In this document: one piece after another, positions 1 through 8,067 of the stretch
Layout: each line of letters opens with the position of its first letter
How positions within the stretch are numbered: the stretch's first letter is position 1
From: Trebonia sp963843745
GTDB lineage: Bacteria; Actinomycetota; Actinomycetes; Streptosporangiales; Streptosporangiaceae
Reading direction: 5' to 3'
Assembly: GCA_963843745.1 (NCBI GenBank)
Contig: CAWJLP010000007.1
Coordinates: 1,984,001 to 2,048,000, forward strand
DNA: 64,000 nucleotides
Notes under the pieces: model-generated
What the model was told of the DNA's origin: nothing
Seen by the model: only the letters and a program-made list of their open reading frames with translations
Databases searched by the model: none
Made by a program: the position numbers and the translations under genes

Positions 1-1
1 C

Positions 2-906
2 GAGGACACTGTGCAGGACACGCTGCTGGCCGCCTGGCAAGCCTTCGGCGGGTACACCGAGGAACGCGCCTCGCTGCGCACCTGGCTGTATGCGATCGCC
101 ACCAACCGGTGCCTGAACGCGCTCCGTTCGGGCCGCCGGCGGGCCGCCAGAGGGTGGGACGTGCCTACCGTCAAACAGCCTGAACCGACCCGGTTCGGCG
201 AGGTCGTCTGGCTCCAGCCGTATCCCGACGCCCTGCTGGAGGGTGTGCCGGGTGCGATGTCCGGGGCGGGCGTGCCGCTCGGCCCTGAGGCCCGCTACGA
301 GCAGGCCGAAACGATCTCGCTCGCCTTCGTGACCGCCCTGCAGGTGCTGCCGCCGCGGCAGGTCGCCGTGCTCATCCTGCGCGACGTTCTCGGCTTCCAC
401 GCCAACGAGGTGGCCGGCATGCTGGAGGTGACCGTCGGATCGGTCAACAGCGCCCTCAAGCGGGCGCGCGCCAGCCTGCGGCGTCAGCTGCCGCCTCGCG
501 ACGGCGGCGAGCCGGCGCCCGCCGCCAGGTCACCGGCGGAGGACGCGATCGTGGCCAGGTTCGTCAGCGCGTGGCAGGCCGCCGACCTGGACGCGCTGGT
601 GGCCCTGCTGACCGATGACGTGTTCGTCTCGATGCCGCCGATGCCCTTCGAATACGCGGGCCGGGACGCCGTGACGGGGTTGGTGCGCCAGCCCTGTTCG
701 GCTCGGGCCGGCGGTTCGACCTCGTGCCGACGCGGGCCAACGGCCAGCCGGCGTTCGGGGCGTACCTGCGCGCCCCCGACGGCATCAGGCACGGCATCGG
801 CCTGTACGTGCTGACCCTCAGCGGCGACCGCATCCGCGCCATGACCCGCTTCGAGGCCAGCGTGCTGCCGTGGTTCGGGCTGCCGCGATCGCTGCCGGCC
901 CGATAG
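2..906 (+). CDS. ECF-type sigma-70 factor with C-terminal SnoaL-like domain (5' partial, frameshifted)
   Basis: The open frame runs in from the window edge, so the first part of sigma region 2 is missing and the GTG at 11 is probably internal. The end of region 2 (ASLRTWLYAIATNRCLNALR), a WLQPYPD linker and a region 4 helix-turn-helix (LPPRQVAVLILRDVLGFHANEVA) are visible. These resemble the TIGR02960/SigX5-like ECF group, which carries an NTF2/SnoaL-like tail. The tail starts near FVSAWQAADLDALVALL. At about 691 the frame breaks: the first frame continues as nonsense to 814, while the next frame continues the family sequence (ALFGSGRRFDLVPTRANGQPAFGAY) to a stop at 906. One missing G, giving CAG GCC CTG TTC, would restore a single gene. 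It may be a sequencing error or a genuine mutation in the regulatory tail. No anti-sigma gene is next to it. Confidence 0.8.
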
Positions 907-913
907 TTCCCTA

Positions 914-925
914 TTTACCGGTAAA
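914..925. promoter_or_regulatory. 12-bp perfect palindrome upstream of the first kinase
   Basis: TTTACCGGTAAA is a perfect 12-bp inverted repeat in the 55-bp gap between the sigma factor and the kinase gene. Its AT-rich arms stand out in this GC-rich DNA. It could be a small operator, but no regulator can be assigned to it. Confidence 0.3.
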
Positions 926-927
926 TC

Positions 928-961
928 GTTAGCGTCCGCCTCTTCCGGGTAGTCGCCCGGC
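928..961 (+). promoter_or_regulatory. Leader shared by the two paralogous kinase genes (copy 1)
   Basis: GTTAGC begins 34 bases before the kinase ATG and CGGGTAGTC begins 16 bases before it. The same two words occur at exactly the same distances before the second kinase (3847-3880). No ordinary Shine-Dalgarno sequence is visible. The conserved leader may carry promoter or translation signals, or may simply have been duplicated with the gene. Confidence 0.4.
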
Positions 962-3052
962 ATGGTGACAACTGAGCCAAGCCGCCTTCTCGACGGGCGA
1001 TACCGGCTCGGCGAGGTCATCGGGCACGGCGGGATGGGCGTCGTGTGGCGGGCCCGCGACGAGCTCCTCGACCGTGACGTGGCGGTGAAAGAGGTCGTCT
1101 GGCCCGCGAACTTCACCGAGCACGAAAAGCAGACCGCGTGCCGCCGCGCCACCAGGGAAGCGCAGGTGGCCGCCCGGCTCAATCACCATAACGTGGTCCG
1201 CATCTACGACATCGTCGAAGAAGACGACCACCCGTGGATCGTCATGGAGCTCCTGCCGTACCGGTCGCTGCGCGACATCGTGCGGGACGAGGGGCCGCTC
1301 ACCCCCGCCCAGGCGGCCAAGGTCGGCCTGGGGATCCTCGCGGGGCTGCGCGCCGCGCACGCCGAGGGCATCGCACACCGGGACGTGAAGCCGGCGAACA
1401 TCCTGATCGGCCCGGAAGACCGGGTGGTGCTCACCGACTTCGGCATCGCCCGTGCCGCCGACACTACGACGCTCACCACCGCCGGCATCTTGATCGGCTC
1501 ACCCTCGTACATCGCCCCCGAACGTGCCCGCGGCGGCCCGTCAGGCGCACCGGGAGACCTGTGGGGGCTCGGCGTCTCGTTGTACGCGGCGGTGGAGGGC
1601 CACCCGCCGTTCGAGCGGGAACACGCGCTGGCGATCCTCACCGCCGTCGTCACTGACGATCCGGAACCGGCGATGCACGCGGGCCCGCTGTGGCCGGTGA
1701 TCAACGGCCTGCTCCGCAAGAACCCGGACGAGCGCCTCGGCGCCGCCGAGACCGACCAGCTGCTCCGCCGCATCGCGGCCTTCGCGCCGGCCGGCGCGGC
1801 CGCCGCGAAGGCCGCGCCGACCGAAGCCATGGTGGCCGCGCCCGAGGAACCCGCACAGCCCGAACAGCCCGAGGCGATGGTGGCCGAGCCCGTCCCCGCC
1901 TCCCCAGAGCCCTGGCAGCCCGAGCCCGGGCAGCCCGAGCCCGCCTCCGCGGAGTTCGCATCCACGGAGCCCGCGTCGGCTGAGCCCGCGCCGACGGAGG
2001 CACCTGTCGCGGAGGCCGCGCCCGCCGAGGCTGTGTCGGCTGAACCCGTCGCCGCGGAGCCTGCCGCCGCTGAGCCCGCGCCGACGGAGGCACCTGTCGC
2101 GGTGGCCGCGCCCGCCGAGGCTGTGTCGGCTGAACCCGTCGCCGCGGAGCCTGCCGCCGCGGAGCCTGCCGCCGCGGAGCCTGCCCGGGCCGAGCCCGCT
2201 CCGGCTGAGCCTGTGGCGGTCGGCCTGGACAGCCTGCTTTCCGCTGAGCCGCGGGTTTCTCCCCGGCCACGCTTTCGTCCCAAGCCGCGGGTCGCCCCAA
2301 AGCCGCAGGACCCTGCTCAGACGCAGGCCTCTGCTCGGCCGCCTGTCTCGTCCGAGTCGGAGCGGTCTCGCCGTCCGCGGGCCGCGGTGATCGGCGCGGC
2401 CGCACTGGCCATGGTCGCGGCCGGGGCCATAGCTTTGGCGCTGGTCCTCACCAGCTCGCCGCGGCACCAGACGGCTTCGCCTCCGGCCCGCACGCGCTCG
2501 AGCTCGACGGCCAGCCAGCAGCCGAGCGCCGCCGGTACGTCCACGGGGACATCGGTCTCCCCGTCCAGTTCGGCGACCGCGAATCCCAGCACGGGAACCG
2601 TGGCCGTCCCCGCCGGGTTCTACCGGTTCACCAACTCCACCGGGTTCTCCATCGGCGTGCCCCACGGCTGGCAGATCTCCCACGTCGGCCACTACGTCTA
2701 CATAACCGACCCGAACAACGGCGGCATCTTCCTGCTCATCGACCAATCCGACAACCCGAAGCCGGACCCCCTCGCGGACTGGCAGCAGCAGCAGGCCAAC
2801 CGGGAGAGCAGCTACCCGGACTACCACCTCATCCGCCTGCAGTCCGTGAACTACCCGCAAGCCGAGAAGGCGGCGGACTGGGAGTTCACCTACGACAGGA
2901 GCGGCGTGATGGTGCACATCCTGAACAGGAACATCCTGGCCAACGCCCACCACGCGTACGCGCTCTACTGGTCCACCCCGGAAAGCGACTGGGACGCTTA
3001 CTTCCGCTACTTCCAGGCCTTCGCGGCCACGTTCCGCCCCGCCCCGGCGTAA
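962..3052 (+). CDS. Transmembrane serine/threonine protein kinase (PknB/STPK family)
   Basis: This 696-residue protein has a complete Hanks-type kinase domain at about residues 13-275. The glycine loop is GHGGMGVVW, the ATP lysine is K43 (AVKEVV), the catalytic loop is HRDVKPAN with D141, the DFG aspartate is D159, and an APE motif follows. A long Ala/Glu/Pro linker (about 280-460) leads to one membrane helix near 474-496. The extracytoplasmic part begins with a Ser/Thr-rich stretch and ends in a folded domain of about 150 residues (PAGFYRFTNSTGFSIGVPHGW onward) that could be a sensor. It does not have PASTA repeats. The linker includes a 90-bp DNA duplication. The kinase at 3881 is a close paralogue in the catalytic domain with a different tail. 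Signal and substrates are unknown. Confidence 0.93.
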   Translation: MVTTEPSRLLDGRYRLGEVIGHGGMGVVWRARDELLDRDVAVKEVVWPANFTEHEKQTACRRATREAQVAARLNHHNVVRIYDIVEEDDHPWIVMELLPYRSLRDIVRDEGPLTPAQAAKVGLGILAGLRAAHAEGIAHRDVKPANILIGPEDRVVLTDFGIARAADTTTLTTAGILIGSPSYIAPERARGGPSGAPGDLWGLGVSLYAAVEGHPPFEREHALAILTAVVTDDPEPAMHAGPLWPVINGLLRKNPDERLGAAETDQLLRRIAAFAPAGAAAAKAAPTEAMVAAPEEPAQPEQPEAMVAEPVPASPEPWQPEPGQPEPASAEFASTEPASAEPAPTEAPVAEAAPAEAVSAEPVAAEPAAAEPAPTEAPVAVAAPAEAVSAEPVAAEPAAAEPAAAEPARAEPAPAEPVAVGLDSLLSAEPRVSPRPRFRPKPRVAPKPQDPAQTQASARPPVSSESERSRRPRAAVIGAAALAMVAAGAIALALVLTSSPRHQTASPPARTRSSSTASQQPSAAGTSTGTSVSPSSSATANPSTGTVAVPAGFYRFTNSTGFSIGVPHGWQISHVGHYVYITDPNNGGIFLLIDQSDNPKPDPLADWQQQQANRESSYPDYHLIRLQSVNYPQAEKAADWEFTYDRSGVMVHILNRNILANAHHAYALYWSTPESDWDAYFRYFQAFAATFRPAPA
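1981..2160 (+). repeat. 90-bp in-frame tandem duplication in the kinase linker
   Basis: Bases 1981-2070 and 2071-2160 are two copies of a 90-bp unit that differ by a single base near 2013/2103. They encode 30-residue Ala/Pro/Glu repeats. Three shorter 15-bp units (CGGAGCCTGCCGCCG type) follow directly. The near identity points to recent expansion of the disordered juxtamembrane linker. Confidence 0.85.
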
Positions 3053-3806
3053 TCGCGCACCGAGCGGATAAGAGCCGCTCGGCGTAGAACCCGCGCAGCG
3101 CCTCCCAGTGCCGCTCGGCCAGCGCCGCGTCGTACGGCGCGTTGTCCGCCACGGCGAACCCGTGGTGCCCGGGGTAGAACTCGATCGTGTGCGGCACGCC
3201 GGCCGAGGTCAGCGCGTTGTCGAGCAGTTCGGCGTGCTCGGCAGTGAACCCCTGGTCCTCGATGGAGCCGGCCACGTAGACCGCGGCGCGGATGTTGCCG
3301 GCCGCCAGGTGCGGGCTGTTCGGGTCGTCGGGGATCGCGACCCGCGCGGCGTGGAACGACGCGGCGGCGGCGATCTTGTCGCCGATGCCTCCCGCCGCCA
3401 CCAGCGACATGCGGCCGCCCATGCAGTAACCGGTGGTCCCGACGGCGGTACCGCGCACCTCTGGCCGCGCCAGCAGGAAATCGGCGTAGGCGTCCGCGTC
3501 GGCGACGATCCGGCCGTTGGTGAGGCCGCTCATGAGGCCGAAGAGCCGTCCGCGTTCCTTCTTGTCGGTAAACGCGGTGTTCGGGTCGAACGGCGCCCAG
3601 GCGCCCGCCCGGTAGAAGACGTCCGGAACGAGCGCGACGTACCCGAGGCTGGCGAGGTGGTCGCCCATGTCCCGCATGGTGTCCCGCAGCCCGAACGCGT
3701 CGGGGAAGACCACCACGCCCGGCCACGGCCCCGCCCCGTCAGGGACGTGGAGCGACCCGTTGCTCAGGCCATCACTGGCGGGGATCTGCACATCGACGCG
3801 CGGCAT
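2886..3806 (-). CDS. Dienelactone hydrolase family protein
   Basis: An alpha/beta-hydrolase starts at ATG 3806 with a GAGGAG ribosome site just upstream. The dienelactone-hydrolase nucleophile is C128 in GYCMGGR, and the expected histidine is in GHHGFAV. Family members hydrolyse cyclic or activated esters, and the real substrate cannot be told. Homology appears to end near FYAERLL, about residue 250, the usual family length. The frame then stays open for some 55 more residues that read antisense through the 3' end of the kinase gene, a 167-bp convergent overlap. Those residues look unnatural, so the native stop may have been lost. The gene is divergent from the second kinase (75-bp gap). Confidence 0.88.
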   Translation of the reverse strand: MPRVDVQIPASDGLSNGSLHVPDGAGPWPGVVVFPDAFGLRDTMRDMGDHLASLGYVALVPDVFYRAGAWAPFDPNTAFTDKKERGRLFGLMSGLTNGRIVADADAYADFLLARPEVRGTAVGTTGYCMGGRMSLVAAGGIGDKIAAAASFHAARVAIPDDPNSPHLAAGNIRAAVYVAGSIEDQGFTAEHAELLDNALTSAGVPHTIEFYPGHHGFAVADNAPYDAALAERHWEALRGFYAERLLSARCAITPGRGGTWPRRPGSSGSKRPSRFPGWTSRARTRGGRWPGCSCSGCAPSRRSCRR

Positions 3807-3846
3807 CTCGGACTCCTCAATTAGTTAGCCTTTGCAAAGAATAATT

Positions 3847-3880
3847 GTTAGCACGGGCGGCGCGCGGGTAGTCCGCCGGC
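3847..3880 (+). promoter_or_regulatory. Leader shared by the two paralogous kinase genes (copy 2)
   Basis: GTTAGC starts at 3847 and CGGGTAGTC at 3865, exactly 34 and 16 bases before the ATG, matching the leader of the kinase at 962. The region also lies in the divergent gap upstream of the dienelactone hydrolase. Confidence 0.4.
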
Positions 3881-5146
3881 ATGCGGACAGCAGGGCCAGG
3901 ACGGGTGGTCGCCGGGCGTTACAGGCTCGGCGCGGTCATCGGGCGCGGCGGAATGGGCGTCGTGTGGCAGGCCCGCGACGAGCTCCTCAGCCGCGACGTG
4001 GCGGTCAAGGAGATGATCTGGCCGCCGTCCCTCACCGACCAGGAACGACAGGCCGTCTGCCGCCGGGCGACCAGGGAAGCTCAGGTCGCTGCCCGGCTGA
4101 ATCACCGCAACGTGGTCCGCGTCTTCGACATCGTCGAAGAGGACGGCTGCCCGTGGATCGTCATGGAGCTTCTGCCGTACCGGTCGCTGCTAGACGTCAT
4201 CGAGGACGAGGGGCCGCTCGCCCCGGCCGAGGCGGCCGAGGTCGGCCTGCAGATCCTCGCCGCGCTGCGCGCCGCCCACTCGGAAGGCGTCATCCACCGG
4301 GACGTGAAGCCGGCGAACATCCTGATCGGCCCGGGGAACCGGGTGGTGCTCACCGACTTCGGGATCGCCTGGGCCGCCGACAGCACGGCGGCCACCACCG
4401 CCGGGATGGTCCTCGGGTCCCCGTCTTACATCGCCCCGGAACGTGCCCGTGGCGGTCACTCAGGCGCGCCTGGAGACCTGTGGGGGCTCGGCGCCTCGCT
4501 GTACACCGCGGTCGAGGGTCATCCGCCGTTCGAACGGGCCAACGCGCTGGCAAGCATCACCGCCGTCATCACCGACGAGCTGGCGCCGGCCACCCACGCG
4601 GGCCCGCTCTGGCCGGTGCTCAGCGGCCTGCTTCGCAAGGACCCGGACAGCCGCCTCGACGCAGCTGAGACGGAGCGGCTGCTCCGCGGCGTCAGCGCGG
4701 CGCCCGCCTACGTGATTGGACCGCCCGATCCGGCGCCACGCCGATCGCAGGGCTCGCTGGCGGCAGCGGTCGGAACGGCGGCGCTGCTCGTGCTCGCGGC
4801 GGGCGGCACCGCCGTTGGGCTAGGCCTGGCCAGGTCGCAGAATCAGCCGCCCCCGCCCGCGGTCGTCGCGCCGCCGTCGGCGGCCAGCACGCACCCCGCG
4901 ACAGCCAGCACGCACCCCGCGACGGCCAGCACGCGCCCGAGCACGCCGGCCAGTCGGCACGTGACATCCCGGACTTCGCACCGTCCGGCTGCTCGAGCCG
5001 GCTCAGCCACCACGGTCGCCGTCCAGATACACCCCTCGGCCGCCCACAAGCTAAAACCGGCACCGAAGCATGGCCAGGGACCTCTGCCCAAGCCACCCAA
5101 GCCACCCAAGCCACCCAAGCCGAAAGGCGGCCCCGGCCACGGTTAG
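3881..5146 (+). CDS. Transmembrane serine/threonine protein kinase, paralogue of the 962 kinase
   Basis: The 421-residue protein has a full kinase domain: GRGGMGVVW glycine loop, K43 in AVKEM, HRDVKPAN, DFGIAW and an APE motif. It is strikingly similar to the kinase at 962, including the MELLPYRSL and PANILIGP stretches, so the two arose by duplication. After the kinase domain there is one membrane helix (about 292-315) and an outer tail of only about 105 residues. That tail is rich in Thr/Ser/Pro, with THPATAS repeats, and ends in a lysine-proline run made of repeated KPP units. It has no folded sensor domain, unlike its paralogue. The basic Pro/Lys tail could contact the cell wall, which is inference. 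Confidence 0.92.
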   Translation: MRTAGPGRVVAGRYRLGAVIGRGGMGVVWQARDELLSRDVAVKEMIWPPSLTDQERQAVCRRATREAQVAARLNHRNVVRVFDIVEEDGCPWIVMELLPYRSLLDVIEDEGPLAPAEAAEVGLQILAALRAAHSEGVIHRDVKPANILIGPGNRVVLTDFGIAWAADSTAATTAGMVLGSPSYIAPERARGGHSGAPGDLWGLGASLYTAVEGHPPFERANALASITAVITDELAPATHAGPLWPVLSGLLRKDPDSRLDAAETERLLRGVSAAPAYVIGPPDPAPRRSQGSLAAAVGTAALLVLAAGGTAVGLGLARSQNQPPPPAVVAPPSAASTHPATASTHPATASTRPSTPASRHVTSRTSHRPAARAGSATTVAVQIHPSAAHKLKPAPKHGQGPLPKPPKPPKPPKPKGGPGHG

Positions 5147-5154
5147 CATCACCT

Positions 5155-5706
5155 CTACCCGGTGCGACGAATTGTCAGGTGCTGCGGGCTGAGCGCGTCC
5201 AGGAAGTCCGCGGCGTCGAAGACTTCTCCTGGCGCAGCGGCGCCGCGTACCTTTGCACGACCGTCGATGAGCCGCATGGCCGCTTCGACGACAAGCGGTG
5301 CCGTGACGGCATAGATGTCGCGCCCAGCCGCCGACATCCGGCGCTCCTGCTCGCCGCGGCGTACGACGACGTCGACGGCGAACTGCTGCGCTGATCGGCC
5401 GGCCTCATCGATGGCCCGGGGCGCGGGTGTCCCGGGGTTTCTGATGTCCTCCAGCGCGACGGTCGCGAGGTAGGTGTCGATTCTCGCCGCGACCAGGTGA
5501 CGTGTCATCGTGATGACCTCGGCGAAAGGGGTGCCGACCACGGCCTGGCGCCCGAGTGGCCGGGCAAACTCCCAGTCGCGTCGCGGCGCAGGGCTGGGAG
5601 CCGGGACAAGGCGACCGTCGTCGACGACGAGGCGGGTCGCGGTGTTGCGCCGGCCGGTGTTCCTGGTGCCCTTGGTTGGCCACCACCTGTCGAGGCCGAT
5701 GACCAC
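5155..5706 (-). pseudogene. Saccharopine dehydrogenase-like protein, C-terminal fragment
   Basis: The roughly 184 residues match the C-terminal half of the saccharopine-dehydrogenase/trans-acting enoyl-reductase-like family (GLDRWWPTKGTRNTG; IYAVTAPLVVEAAMRL). The N-terminal Rossmann domain that binds NAD(P) is absent. The reading frame is open for only about 12 further family-like residues upstream of the GTG at 5706 before an in-frame stop. It lies back to back with a truncated AraC-type regulator at 5712, so both genes probably lost their 5' ends in one deletion. It is unlikely to be functional. Confidence 0.6.
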
Positions 5707-5711
5707 GGTGA

Positions 5712-5891
5712 TCGCATCGGCTGCACCACCAGCGCATCACCCGAGCGCAAGACCTGCTCGAGCGCACCGAAGCCTCAGTCGAGCAAATCGCGGTGCGGTG
5801 CGGCATGGGCACGGCCACCACGCTGCGACGGCATTTCCACCGAACCGTGGGCGTCAGCCCGACGGCCTACCGCACCGCCTTCCGCGGCTGA
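5712..5891 (+). pseudogene. AraC/GlxA-family regulator, C-terminal DNA-binding fragment
   Basis: The frame reads HHQRITRAQDLLERTEASVE, then QIAVRCGMGTATTLRRHF and GVSPTAYRTAF. This is the second half of an AraC-type double helix-turn-helix. A TGA at 5709 closes the frame upstream, so the sensor domain and the first helix-turn-helix are missing. The fragment abuts the head-to-head saccharopine dehydrogenase fragment. In related genomes such a regulator often sits next to an oxidoreductase, which is consistent with a single deletion. Confidence 0.6.
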
Positions 5892-5894
5892 GCG

Positions 5895-7843
5895 TCAGAC
5901 CTCGTAGACGGTGGGCCGGGTGGTGTAGCTGCGCCCGGATGGCGTGGTCCAGTGCATGACGCCGGGCTCGGGCTGGGTGAGCCGCCAGCCGGGGGCTTGC
6001 TTGCACCGGTGGTGCCGGCGACAGGCGGGCGCGAGGTCGCACTGGCAGGTGATGCCGGCGGGGTAGGCGAGGGTGTGGTCCAGGTCGCAGTGGACGGCCT
6101 GGGCGCCGCAGCCGGGGGCGGTGCAGCGGGCGGTGCGGGCGCGGATCAGGTCTTTGAGCTTGCGGCTGGGGGTGTAGCGGTCTTCGCGGCTCGCGTGGTC
6201 GCAGCTGCCTTTAGCGATCGGGGTGAAGCGGAAGTTCAGCGCGCGCAGGAATGCGGCGAGCGCGGCTGCTTGCCGGGTGTCGGGACCGGCCCGGGAGGTG
6301 CCGGTGACCGGCGGCGGGATCCACGGGTGCTGGCCGCGGGCGCAGCCGTGGGCGGCGGCGGTGCCGTCGGGAGCCAGCTGGGTGACGCGCCAGCGGGTGC
6401 GCGGGTGCATGGAGGCGGCGTGCAGCAGGCGGCGGGTGTCACCGGCGTCGGTCAGTCCCCAGCCGCCAATGTCGCCGGGGGCGTCAGACCAGCCGTAGGC
6501 GGTGCCGGCCGGGACGGTGAGGTTGATCAGCGCGGGGAACGGCGCGGGCGGCCCAGGCGGAGGACCGGGGCCGTCGTGGTGGTCGTCGTCTTCGCGGGTG
6601 CCGCGGCGCTCGTGCTGCCATTCGGGCATGTCGGGGCAGCCGTCCCAGCTGGCGTCATCGTCGCCGTCGTTGCTGGCGTCATCAGTGCTCTTGCCGGCGT
6701 CAGTACCAGGCGTGCCTCCTGCGGGCGGGCTGTCCTGGCGGGCGTCCTGCCCGGCTGTCTCGGCCGGGCCGGGGCTGGTGAGGCGGTCGCGGGGGTCGCG
6801 GCCCTGGGTCAGGTCGTTGAAGGCCAGCACCCGCAGCTGCTGCAGGGTGCCGGGCAGCCCGCCGCGGCGCAGCATGACCGCGAGCGCGTCGATGTGCGCC
6901 TTCGAAGCGAGCGCGTCCTCGATGGCCAGTTCGCGGCCGGCCAGGAACGCGTTGCCGGATTCTTCCCGCCCGGCCACCACCCGCTGCCGGTCGCGGCGCT
7001 GCTGGTCCTTGCCGCGCTGGAACGCCTCGGGGTCGAGTTTCATCGCCACCGCGGTGGCCTTGTGGGCCAGCTGGTCATAGCGCAGCCCCGGCGCCAGGCC
7101 GGCCAGCAGCTCATCGGCGTAGGCCGCATCAGCGTCAGACAGGGAGCGGGTGGGCCGCCAGATCAGCCGGGCCCGGTACTCATCGATCAGCCCGGCGCCG
7201 AGCGCGGCCCAGGTGCGCGGCAGCCGGGTCTCCAGGTCGGTCGCCAGGTCCATCTGATCGCGGGCGGCGCCCGGGGAGGTGACCAGCTCGTAAGCCAGCT
7301 CGGCGTCGGGGAACTCCCCGTCCCGGCAGCCGCGCGGCACCCCGCGCGCCGTCGCGTCCGCCAGCTGCGCCTCGCGGCGGCGGGTGAACTCCGCGACCGC
7401 GGCCAGTTCCAGGTACGCGCCGCGGGCGGCCAGCCGGCGGCCCGCCGACATCGCGCCGAGCACCTGGTTATCGGTCAGCCGGCCCAGGTCCCCGGCGCCT
7501 GCTCGGTCAGCGCGGCCAGCACCGGCCCGGGCCGCATCGCGTCCGCCGTCCGGTCCCGGGCGAACACCTCGCCGCCGAGCCCGTCCGGGCCGACCAGCGC
7601 TGCGAGCTCGGCAAGGTCGACGTCGGCGGCGTCACCCAGGCCGATGGTCGCGGCCGGGCCCTCGGTCTCCCATTCCTCGGGGATCCGGGCCCGGCCCGCG
7701 TCGAGGTCGGCGATATACGGCGCCATCTCCGCGTCGCCGTCCCAGTCATCCTCCGGCCGGCATGCCCGCGGTCTCGTCCCGCGCCGGACGGGCGGCGGCT
7801 GCTCGCCGTCTGGCCCGGGACCGGGGAACGAGGCTTGGGACAC
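5895..7843 (-). CDS. DUF222 / HNH endonuclease-signature protein (frameshifted)
   Basis: The gene starts at GTG 7843 (GGAG upstream) and encodes an acidic N-terminus, a DUF222 region (SAGRRLAARGAYLELAAVAEF and following) and a C-terminal HNH domain. The HNH part has CTAPGCG, then CDLDHTLAYP and CRRHHRCKQ, so the zinc-ribbon-like cysteines and the HNH histidines are present. The frame breaks at a run of four C on the plus strand (7490-7493). A fifth C would restore the reading frame (APGDLGRLTDNQVLGAMSAG) and give a protein of about 649 residues. Without it the second half can start only at an internal ATG near 7463. DUF222/HNH (13E12-like) proteins are multicopy in actinobacteria and may be mobile or selfish nucleases. 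A single-base sequencing error is a real alternative to mutation. Confidence 0.82.
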
Positions 7844-7895
7844 TGCAAAGCTCCATGTTCTAGTGATTGTGTACTCAATTTATGTCTACACGAAC

Positions 7896-7901
7896 ATTAT
7901 A
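7896..7901 (-). promoter_or_regulatory. Putative -10 element for the DUF222/HNH gene
   Basis: The minus strand reads TATAAT, a consensus -10 hexamer, 53 bases upstream of the GTG start. The surrounding stretch (about 7860-7920) is unusually AT-rich. A TTGTCA lies further upstream but its 12-base spacing is shorter than normal, so only the -10 is proposed. Confidence 0.35.
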
Positions 7902-8067
7902 TCAAATCGCGAGTGACAATCGGCGCCTTGAAAGCTACCCATTCTCAAGATTTTCCGGTGGGGAGCAGGGTGGCGGAGCGAGAGACACCACGAGGCCGTT
8001 CGGGATAAAAGTGCTTGCTCAGCCGGGGAGCACGCGAGCTCATGCGCGCACCGATAAGATCGAGCCC

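Noticed and set aside
1981..2205. CRISPR-like array in the kinase gene
   Set aside because: The units are directly adjacent with no unique spacers and encode an in-frame Ala/Pro/Glu linker.
5952..7916. 654-codon plus-strand frame opposite the DUF222/HNH gene
   Set aside because: Low-complexity Gly/Val/Arg sequence; the minus strand has clear HNH motifs.
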